Positions 52,501 to 62,353 of a stretch of 64,000 bases of DNA are shown in pieces. Position 1 is the first letter of the stretch, and every line of letters begins with the position of its first letter. Source of the DNA: Desulfocicer sp963675955 (lineage in GTDB: Bacteria > Desulfobacterota > Desulfobacteria > Desulfobacterales > Desulfobacteraceae). Where the stretch lies: NCBI GenBank assembly GCA_963675955.2, contig CAXXVR010000009.1:1612001-1676000 (forward strand). The letters are read 5' to 3'. Made by a program: the position numbers and the translations under genes. The notes under the pieces are model-generated. The model saw only the letters and a list, made by a program, of their open reading frames with translations. It searched no databases and had not been told where the DNA came from.

Positions 52501-55500
52501 AAGTGTTTTGGAAAGTGGCATTAATGGGACATTCTTTTCCCAGGAGTACTTGAACTATAATTTCCGTTCGGAAAAAGTTAATTAAGGAGTTATAAACTAG
52601 GTTGCAATCTGTATATTAGGATAAATTGGCTACGATTTTCGATCATTGCCAATTTAAGAATTCAGACTAAATTATTCTATCAGGTTTCCTGCTTTGATTC
52701 CATGTGCCTTGAATTAGAACATATACCCATATTTAGGTGGGATTTCTTTTTTCTCAGGAATAACCCAGAATGTTACATGTTCCTCTTCTTATAATTGTTA
52801 GGGTGTTTTCTTTTATTTTTTCTATTCTTCTTCCTTTTACTAGATTTCTTTTTTTGTTGGCTTCTTTTATACCCAACTCAGCATTTATGGTCGTCTACCT
52901 TTATTTTCCACAAAGATCTCTTTTGTAATCGTCCTATGTGTATACTAAACTCCAAATGAAATATTTGTGATATCTTCCTTACAGAATATAGTTGTTTTTG
53001 TTCCGATTGCCGATAGACTTACTTCAATATCAACTCCTTCTTTAATCACAAAATACAGAATATCATGGAAACGGATAGTATCATCCGCATTACAAATTAT
53101 TTCAACTTCTTTACTTTCTTAAGGTTTCAAAATTGCTTCCTTTATCAACGGCTTAAATATAGAGCTTTTATTTTAAGTAAAAGCATAAAAATCTGCCTCA
53201 ATTTTCCCCTCATTAATAACCATGACCTTTTTAACATAATCACGAAGCACGTCAATTGGGCCGAAATTTAGGTCCCGCTCACTGACACGCACTTATGGGC
53301 CTTTAGAATTTGCTTACAGAATAAGTGTGTATGGGTTTGCCAGTGTATTTCCTTCAATATTGATTTCTAATTTGAGACTAATTTCTTTTAGTTTTTTTGT
53401 GATAAGAGTCACTTAAATCTATGCTCTCCCATTCCTTTCAATTTCTCCACTTTCTTAATCAACATAATAATCTGCAAGCACTTTTGTTTCTTCAATTTAA
53501 GGAAGGATATTGAATCTTGCCTAAAGATTGCTTTCATTGATAATGTAAATAGTTTGGATAGAAGGATTACGCAAAAATACATCTTCAAAGACAAGAAATT
53601 CTGAGGGTTCGATACGTACAGTAGGGACTTCACTTTCAGCTTTAATTGGAATCGACTTCATATCAAACCCAACGCCTTCTATGTCGATAACAAGAGCGGT
53701 ATCATATTTTTTTGGGTATTATGAAATAAAAGTAATTTCTATTGTGACTGTATCGTTTGGAAGTATTAGATCTCTGTTAGGTTTTATATCAAATTCTTTT
53801 TTCGTTTAGTTTTATTTGTTATCTATAATTAAAATATTAAGTGATTCAATTGAAATAAACCTCCTGGAATTCTTAGGAAGAATCTAAAAGACACAGTCGA
53901 TGTATTAGTCAGTTTTACTTTTTATTTATTTGGAAAAGAAAAACTCACTTTCCCAAAATCTATTTCCGTACTATCAAACTCAAAGCTCGGACTTATCACA
54001 TGCCCGGTGAAATCAATATGATGCAAATCACTACTTCCATCTAATTTCCACATAAATCTTTCATTAAAATTCCCAAGAATTAGACTGCAAAATGATACTT
54101 GGAAAGGAATTCTTTCGCCAACTCCCAACACTCCACTTTCAATCCCAAAATGGAACATCTTACTGAATGAGGAATCATTAGGCATTAATTCAAATCTAGC
54201 CTCAATTTCCCCTTGGTTTTCAATCATAAAATCACATTTGCGTTCATCCTTTATAAAAATCTCGCTAATATTATAGTAATTTGGGTAGACAGTAGCTTTT
54301 GGACCTACGCCTTCCCCAGTTATATGCAATGGAAGCCGAGTGTCAGAGCAAGAGACATTACAAAACGCAGTGCATTAATAATTTAGTGCAGCTTTCGGGA
54401 AAAATGCAATAGTAATTGTGATTTCTGAATTTGGCCAGATTTAACCATAAGAAGGCTCTATTGTAAAGATGTCGTCTTAGAAAAGGAGCATATCGTCGTC
54501 GATTGCTTTGAGGATTGTCTTATACTTTCGCGAGAGCATGAGTTCTGCCTTTTTCTGTTTCTTTAACATTATCACCTTTTCATCCTTTTCATCCTCATCA
54601 GATTCTTCCTCCAAATCAATATCGTATTCTTCTTTAATAATTTCATTACTTACGATATCTTTTACTAATATTTTTTCTTCTGCTTCCTCCTACTCAAGTT
54701 ACTATCTCAAACGATTCTTTTTTTCTTATTCTTCTTTTTCGGTTTTAAATGCTCGCCATTAAAACTCCACTTTCACGTTGGATTTATTAATTATTTGTAA
54801 AGTCTATTAAGTCTATAACCCTATGTATGCATCATCCATTGAAATGTGACTCTTGCTTAAATAAACATTCCCATTATGTGATTTCCCTTATAAAATCGCA
54901 TAGGCTTCTAAATTTTCATATAAAAGGGCAACTTCTGTTCTGTATAACTTAGCTTCAGTGGGATTAAATTTTAGTAAAATTTATTCATTTCTCTACTATT
55001 CAAGAACTCCTTCTTTCAAATCAGCATCAAATGGTGGCTCAAGTTTCAACTGCCATTTGCAAGTCTTATCTCCAAGATTTCTAATAATCACTGGCTTTTC
55101 TGAGCAATATTTCACAGGACAGTTTTCAAAATCTACCAAATCAGGAAAGTCTAAGACAGCTCTTTTCCCAACGGCCATGATTGGAACTACAAATTTTTCT
55201 CTTTCAGTCACAACGACTAGCTCATAGAAATAGTCAATTTTGGCCTCGGGTGAGAAACGGACAATAAAAGAGATCTCCATCCCAGGTGCCACTTTGTTCC
55301 CTCCAAATGCTGATGTCCCTGTCACCGGCCGAGTCTTACTAGATTTAATTGTCTTATGAGAATTTAATGCCAATTCTTATTGCATTGCAATCACTTGGAA
55401 TAGTCGAGATTCAGGTTGAATAATCTTAACTCGTCGCACAAATTTATCTTTATTTCGCAGTTTGAACACACGTTCTTTAAGTTATAATGGCTCGAAATCG

Positions 55501-55801
55501 CTGAAATGAATTACTGAAGGGATTGGACAAAATAAAGGCTCATTTACAGGTACTGCTGATGTAGTGTAGATTGAATAATCAGATAAATTTAAAAATTGGA
55601 GAATTTTTGGAGTTTCTGTCGATTATTGTGCACTTCAAAGAGTGCCTTTTTATTGTCGCAACACAAGATCACTTGGTTTCTTTTTTAAAATCACTAATTA
55701 TTATTGAGAAAAATTACTAGTTTTTGAGGTTGTAAGGGCTACTCTTTATTGATTTTTTTGGATTTAGATGATTAAATGCGTTCAAGGTTTGACATTGCCA
55801 T
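40577..55801 (-). CDS. HYDIN: HYDIN-family ciliary central-pair protein
   Basis: A 15-kb minus-strand gene encoding roughly 4,900 residues of repeated ASH/MSP-type beta-sandwich domains. Examples are 'SVIHFSDFEPLQLKERVFKL', 'FGGNKVAPGMEISFIVRFSP', 'FDSTEIDFGKVSF', 'KIVTLPIVLKNEGQVPATVK'. Mid-protein is a P-loop segment, 'VIVWGPPLCGKTTMAKQLAK' (about 49.9 kb), followed by an adenylate-kinase-like 'LAERLEHPECAAGVIIDNL', a hallmark of HYDIN. The C-terminus 'YPPWVFYLQGDDEELL' also fits. The protein builds the C1b/C2 projection of the axonemal central pair and is needed for ciliary beating. Many short introns are present and were not all resolved. Start ATG 55801 ('MAMSNLERI'); TGA at 40577-40579. 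Confidence 0.92.
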
Positions 55802-56613
55802 ATCGCCTATTAATTCAATTTGAATTGATTTTAAATTTAATATTTATTTTTTTACCAGGAAAAAAAAAAAATATAACTTATTAAACTAATTAATTTTTTT
55901 CATCAAAATTCAAAATTTAATAATAATAATAATAATAAAGTGTTTTTGAAAAACAAAATTTACATTCTTTATTTACATTAAGCCAAAATTGTTATTATTA
56001 GATTTTGAAACCTAAGAAATAACAATCAGCGTTGATATTTAAATCAATTTTAAATTTAATTTTACTTCAAATTTTTTAAAGATTATTAATTTTAGAATTT
56101 TAGAAATTCAAATTTGTCATAAAATTTAAATTGTTTTAACAAACAAAATAAGAGGGAAAAATGTTGAGAAGATTTTAAATTGGTGAATAAGAAATTAATT
56201 GAATATAAACAGTAGGAGGATAATAACTAACTCGCATTTATAATTGATTTATTCGCAAAGTATTGCTGTTTTCTTTTTAAATATTTAAGTTAAAAAGTAA
56301 AATAGAAAAATGCGAATAAATAAATTGAATTTACATTCTCAAATTTATTCTTTACGTCAAAAACTTAGTTTATAGTCTTAAATAAATTAAAAAATCAACA
56401 AACTTTCTCTTTAAAGTAGTGTTCTCACTCCTTTAAATTTAAAAATTTTTCTTCTAAATTGTACGAAATACAAAAAGAGAAACAATTTTAACATTAAAAG
56501 CATACTAGACTATCAATATTAATAAGAAATTTTTGTAAAATTAAAACAATCAATTGTTTTCTTTAAACATTTTTTGAGTTATTAATTAAATTTATTTATT
56601 TATTTAAGTAAAA
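55802..56613. other. Divergent intergenic region upstream of HYDIN
   Basis: A/T-rich spacer with A and T runs and a short AAT-repeat (about 55920-55937). No exon or structured RNA was recognised. It separates the HYDIN start (minus) from the next plus-strand gene and must hold both promoters. Confidence 0.5.
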
Positions 56614-57915
56614 ATGACGTAAAAGAATAATTTGTAGCATGAAAGTATTGAACACCCCAAATTAAATATTATGAATCCTGAGAACTCATTCAAGTGTAAG
56701 ACTGATTATTATTTGCAAATTGAGAACCCATTCACATAGAATACTGATTATAATCTTTAAATTAATTCAGTTTAATACGAATTTACTAGGTTTTTAACTC
56801 CTTCTTTTGAAACTATGAGTTCTGAAATTAGTTATATCAAAAATTAAATTTGATAGCCCAAGATATTTTACATTCATTTGCCTGTGAAATGATTATCTAT
56901 ATATTTTTTAAAATCAATCTTAAAACAAAAATTTATTAAAAACAAAGAAGGAGTAGTAGGCATACAATATCAAGCAAAATTTAAAATTTTTTGTTATTCA
57001 AAGATTTCATCCGTGTTTTTCCCTTTTGTAAATTCATAAAATTTGTTTCATTTAAAAAACCTTTTATTAACAGAATATAGAAGTTATTTCAAAGCAAGAG
57101 CATTTGAAGATTATTGATTGAATGAAAAATGAGTTTTAATTTAAAGGAAGATACCAAACTTCATAATAAGAGCTATAAAAATGAGTTACTTTGCAATGAG
57201 CTTTCACTTTCACTATTCCCTCGAGCTAAAGATTAAATTATTTTCAAATTTACTAGAATAAAGGATGCTTCAGCTTGTCCATTGTAAATATTTTCTATTT
57301 TTCTTTAAAAATAGAAAATTATTATTAATTAAAAAATAAAAATTTCGTATTTAAATTAATTAAAATAAAAATTTCTCTCTAATATCCTTAAAACATAACA
57401 AAAATAGCTTCGAAGATGCAATAAAATATTGATTCGCAGCATCAAAATATTAGTGACAACTCCATTTCCATTTTGGATATTGTTGACCCATCCAGCCATT
57501 TTTTAAAAAATTAAAAAAAAAAAAAACACAACCCCAAAAAAAATTATGGAGAAAACAATTCAAGAAACATGTTAATTCATTTAAGAAGAATACAAATTAA
57601 AAAAACACAAATGAACTAAATTTTTAATATTTTTGACACACACAATTATTACCAAGTCCTTTTAAATTAGATATTTGGAATCTTGATGGGCAAAAATAAT
57701 AAGATTAATTTATTAAGAAACCAAAAAAAATAAGGAATATAGAAATATTTCTTAGAAAGACACTCAAAACACCTCCTGATAATCCCTTCATGATGAATAC
57801 GAATTTAAGACAAAAATTCAAAATTAATTCAGAAATTCCAGAAACAAACAGTAAAATTGAAATTAATTTTTTAATACCATCATTTCATTTGTATGGACAT
57901 TTTTTAAATAATTGA
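56614..57915 (+). CDS. Unknown basic protein, multi-exon
   Basis: First exon 'MTQKNNLQHESIEHPKLNIM' and 'YLQIENPFTQNTDYNLQ'. A second coding-like block is at about 56850-57280 ('FLLFKDFIRVFPFCKF', 'MSFNLKEDTKLHNKSYKNE', 'LFPRAKDQIIFKFTRIKDAS'), a third near 57410-57540 ('DSQHQNISDNSISILDIVD'), and a last at about 57540-57912 ('LDIWNLDGQKQQDQF', 'KTLKTPPDNPFMMNTNLRQK', 'PSFHLYGHFLNN') ending at TGA 57913-57915. The third and fourth blocks are in different frames on either side of a 14-A run near 57520, suggesting an indel or missed intron. No family recognised. Confidence 0.5.
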
Positions 57916-58014
57916 ATTCAATACAAAAAAGTTACCATGCCCTTAATGGTAAAATAAAGCAAGTCAAATTTAATTAAAAATTTAATTACATTATTTGTTG
58001 ATTTTTTCACTTTA

Positions 58015-59085
58015 TCAAAGATCTTCATCTTCTTCCATTAAAAATTATGCGAGTCTGTCTTTTAAAGTGGTTTCCTCATTTTTCGGGGTTTCAGATTCTT
58101 TTTTCTCGATTTTATAAATGCCCAGGATTTTTTTTTCATTATCACTAAATGAAAGGATACTTGAAAGTGTTTCTAGCATCTGCATTTTCACATTATATAA
58201 AGCATTCTAATCAAATAAGTTTATAATAAACTTTGTAATCACTCTCCGATCCACCTAAAGTATTACAAATTATTCATAAAAATTAGTTACTTTGTTACCA
58301 AAAATTCCTTTGTAGTAGAGTCCTGTTTCAATTTTTTTTACAGTGCTTATTATTCAAATAGTAATTAATTATTTTGTTATTTTAAATTCATATTTGATGT
58401 CTCTAACTGTTTTATTGTGAGTTCAGATTGAGAAAGTCTATGCGATAATTCAGTGACTTTAGCTTTCGCTATTTCAAGTTCAAGATTAGATTATTTCAAA
58501 ATTTCTAATTCAGAATACAAACGCTTCAGTTCATTTTAATATTTGAGTTCAAGTAATTCTATTTTTTACTTTTAAAAAATAATCAAAATATTATTATTAT
58601 TAATATTAAATAAAAGTAATATTAAACTTGTGATTAATCGTTAACTACTTCCATATTATAAATCCCTTATTATAAAGCATGCTTTTCATTTTTGAATTCT
58701 TCAATAATTTTTTATAAATTTTCTATTTCAATATCTTTTTTTTCCAGTTCTTCTTCTGTCTCATCCATCTAAAACACACTTTCTAAATCGCTGATAAAGA
58801 TTACCTAATTTGTTGAGGATTCAAGCTAAGTAATTTATTTTTTTAATTAATTATTATCTTTCTCTAAGACTTTTATTTGAAATTTCAGATTCTCTATTTA
58901 ATTAGATTATGATTTAATTTCGTCCACAAAGCCTCTTCTATTTGCTGAGTAATCGCTGAGATATTTGTTTAATTACGAATTCTTTACTAAATTGTTATAA
59001 ACAAGAAGTTGAGAAAGAAAACTTTTGATTCCAAGGAAGCAATTTATTATTTTAAAGATTTTATTTCATTATTTAATTAATCCAT
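58015..59085 (-). CDS. Golgin-like coiled-coil protein with C-terminal GRIP domain
   Basis: Long coiled coil ('IENLKFQIKVLEKDNNQLKK', 'DETEEELEKKDIEIENLQKI', 'LYSELEILKQSNLELEIAKA') followed by 'VDRRVITKFIINLFDQNAL' and 'KMQMLETLSSILSFSDNEKK'. The latter matches the GRIP-domain pattern of helices ending in a (L/I)..(L/M)L.F...E motif. GRIP domains target golgins to the trans-Golgi through Arl1. The TGA stop is at 58015-58017. The start at 59085 ('MDQLNNEIKSLKQQIASLES') is probable, with a 36-nt intron after it; introns also lie near 58575-58640 and 58270-58310. Shorter than animal golgins. Confidence 0.75.
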
Positions 59086-59479
59086 TTTTATCTATAGAAA
59101 GGATTTATGTTTATTTTTTTAAAAAAATAATTATGGAATTATTTAATTTATTTAAATAATTTGTTTTATATAAATTGTTAATTTTTTTTGTATTATTTGA
59201 TCTTTATTATTTTTATTAAATTCTTTAAAAAATTAAAATTTAAAGTATTCAGCAACGCTGTAATATAACAAACAAGAATTATAAAAAAACTTAGGCTTGG
59301 TCTTTATAAATTCTAATAATTTAAATCTAAATCCTTTTGTATTATTTACTTTATTCTTTAATAATTTTATTTTTTTCCTCTTTTTAATAGACAAAAAATT
59401 CTTTAATTACCAACCTATTGTCCTATTTAGCAAATATATAAATAATTATATAAAAAAACAAATTAAATATCTTTTTTTA
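59086..59479. other. Divergent intergenic region, no feature recognised
   Basis: A/T-rich spacer between the GRIP gene and glycyl-tRNA synthetase starts. A Phe/Asn-rich open frame on the plus strand here has no recognisable similarity and looks like spacer. Confidence 0.5.
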
Positions 59480-61658
59480 ATGGAAGAATTAAAATCAAAT
59501 ATTTCAAAAGAAGTAAACCATAATTAAATAGAATTCATAAACTATTTTTAATTAGACTTTATTAGCTTAAAGAAAATACCTAGAAGATTTACTAAAGAGA
59601 AGATACTTTTATAGTATTGCTTTTGATATTTATGGTGGATATGCAGGATTATATGATTTCGGTCCTTCAGGTACTTATTTTATATTATTAAATTGTTGGA
59701 AAAGGCTGTGCTATCAAAAATAATATTGAGTAGTTATGGAGAGGTTATTACCCCCCAAAAAATTAATTTATTTATCATCAATATTTATAGAACATTTTAT
59801 CTTAGAAGAAGATATGTTAGAAATTAATACTACTAGTTTAGTCCCAGAAGTCGTCTTAACTCATTCAGTTCTTTATTATTTATAATAATGATCATACAAT
59901 AGGGCCATGTTGAAAAATTTGCTGATTTTATGGTCAAGGATGTGAAAACAGGATAATGTTTCAGAGCTGATAAGCTGATTGAAGAACACATTGAAAAGAT
60001 CCTCGTTAAAGATGTGAAAGAAAAGAAATTAAAATAAGAAGAAAAGGAAAAACTGAGCAAGATTTAATAAGATGTGGGAGATTATGATAAAAAATAATTC
60101 CATGAAGTAATTACTTAATTAAATATAAAGAATCCCGATACAGGGAATGATTTTACAGCACCCTTGGATTTTAATTTAATGTTCAAGACTAATATTGGAC
60201 CAACTGGTACAATTGCGGGATATTTACGTCCAGAAACTGCGTAGGGGATCTTTGTTAATTTCAATAAATTGTTGGATTTTAACCAATAAAAAATGCCATT
60301 CGCTGCAGCAATAGTTGGAACTGGGTATAGAAATGAAATTGCGCCAAGAAGTGGGTTGCTAAGAGCTCGTGAGTTCCCAATGGCAGAGATTGAGCATTTT
60401 GTCGATCCTGAGAATAAATCACATTCTAAATTTTTTATGGTAGAGGAATTAGAATTATAAATGTTCTCCGCAGAAATTTAAAAAGAAGGTGGGAAGCCTA
60501 TAAAAATCAGTCTCAAAAACGCCCTTGCTTAGAAACTGATTTAAAATTAAACTATTGGGTACTTTTTAGGTCGAACTTATCTCTTTTTAACTTCTGCTGG
60601 GATCAGTGGCAACAATATACGTTTTAGACAGCATAGAGAAAAAGAAATGGCGCATTATGCAAAGGAATGTTGGGACGCAGAAATTGAAATGTCCTATGGT
60701 TGGATTGAATGTGTGGGGATTGCTGACAGATCAGCATTTGATTTGGATAGACATACAAAAGGAAGCAAAACTAACTTAGTTGCAGCAAGGAGGTTGAAAG
60801 AATCAACTGTTGTGAAGTTTATAAGTTTAATAATAACAAAAAAAGGGAAATCTACTCTTGGATAACTGTATAAAAAAGAAAGCTAAATATTGTTTTGCCA
60901 TTTGGATGGTCTTTCAAATTAAGAAAAGGAAGAATTAAGCAAATTTTTTGAAGCAAATACTGAAAAGGTGTTTGAACTTGAAGGGAAATCGTTCACTTTG
61001 AAGAAAGAGTACGTGGAATTTGAAGCAAAGGAATAAAATGTGATGGAGGAAAAGTTTATTCCTAATGTTATAGAGCCTTCCTTTGGTCTTGGGAGAATTA
61101 TTTATGCAGTTTTTGAGCATTGTTTCAAAATGAGAGATTAGAAAAGAACTTATCTGCATTTAATGCCGAGAATTGCTCCTGTATTTATTTTTAACACTGC
61201 TCACTTTTATTCAAGGTTAAATGCTCAATTCTGACAGTTATAAGTATCCCCGAATTCCAACCTTATATTATTTCACTAAAAAAAGAGTTAGTTAAAGTTG
61301 GAATTTCAAGTAAGATTGATGATGGCAGTTAGACAATTGGTAATTTCATATAATATTTTCTATATAATTATGAAATACAAGGAAGAAGATATGCTAGAAC
61401 TGATGAAATTGGTATTCCTTTTGGTATCACTATTGATAACAAAACTATGACTGAGAAAACTGTAACATTAAGAGAACAGGAGACTACAAAATAAGTGAGA
61501 ATAAATGTAAATAATCAATTTTATTTGATACATTAATTTATATTTAGATTGATGAGGTTGTAAAGGTCTTGTCATAACTGATTGAAGGGTCTTTACTTTG
61601 GAGTGATGTTTTGAAACAATATCCAATTTTTGAAGCATAAGCAGAATAAAATGAATGA
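59480..61658 (+). CDS. GlyRS: Glycyl-tRNA synthetase (eukaryotic alpha2 type)
   Basis: Near-complete match to eukaryotic GlyRS. After a 43-nt intron (59513-59555) the frame gives 'TLLAQRKYLEDLLKRRYFYS', 'FDIYGGYAGLYDFGPSGCAI', 'EEDMLEINTTSLVPEVVL', 'SGHVEKFADFMVKD', class II motif 2-region 'GYRNEIAPRSGLLRAREF', 'HYAKECWDAEIEMSYGWIEC', motif 3 'NVIEPSFGLGRIIYA', and an anticodon-binding domain with 'RRYARTDEIGIPFGITID'. Further introns lie at 59671-59704 and near 59731, 61170, 61340 and 61509. It charges tRNA(Gly). Tryptophans are TGG. Two TGA in a row end the gene (61656-61661). The N-terminus is short, without a WHEP domain. Confidence 0.97.
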
Positions 61659-61810
61659 TGATTATTTTTTTAAAAAAAAACTTTTCATTTAAATACAATT
61701 AAATTTTTCAAAAAGTACAACCCAAAAAAGCAAAAATAACTAATAAAGAACAAATTAGATTGAGATTATTTGAATTTTTATTTAAACAGCGCACAATTCA
61801 TATGTTCAAC

Positions 61811-62099
61811 TCAGTTTTTTACTTTAAAAGCACATCCAACTGTCAATTTAGCTTTTCCACCAGTTGGTTTGCAAATAATAGTGCTGCATCTGTAAAAAAA
61901 AATGAAATAATTGATTAAAAAATAATAAAAACCCTTCGCAATTCACTATTGTTTAAGCGTGACTAAAGATAGTTGTAATAGCCTAGCAATTTGGACATCT
62001 AATGTCCATGAAATAAGAGTTTGGTGCTTGGACAAGTCTTTTTAATTTATGCTTTTCCTTTTCGTTCTCATAGGATGGGTTTAATAAATCAAAATCCAT
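61811..62099 (-). CDS. RPS27: 40S ribosomal protein eS27
   Basis: About 80 residues over two exons: 'MDFDLLNPSYENEKEKHKLK', 'RLVQAPNSYFMDIRCPNCQA', 'ITTIFSHAQTIVNCEG', then after a roughly 44-nt intron 'CSTIICKPTGGKAKLTVGCA' and 'FKVKN' before TGA. The four Cys of the C4 zinc finger (two CxxC pairs) are present. Its length and ends match the family exactly, which gives a second clear case of TGA as terminator. Confidence 0.97.
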
Positions 62100-62353
62100 T
62101 TTTTTCAGTTTGTTAAGAATTTATTAAAAAAGTTTGATATAATTGGTGTTTTTACTTTATTATTTAAAACTCAATAAAGTAATTTTAATTGTTTTTTTTA
62201 TTTATATTTATATTTTTTTTCAATATTTTACAAAATTAGGAAAATTTAATTATTTTTTATAAATTTGAGTATTTAATTAATTGTTTTAATTTAAATTTTA
62301 AATTTTTAAAATTATTTTATTATTATTCAATTTTTCCCCCATTAATTTATAAA

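Noticed and set aside
59297..59527. Plus-strand frame ahead of GlyRS as a separate small protein or N-terminal extension
   Set aside because: Composition is Phe/Asn-dominated like spacer DNA; GlyRS begins cleanly at 59480.
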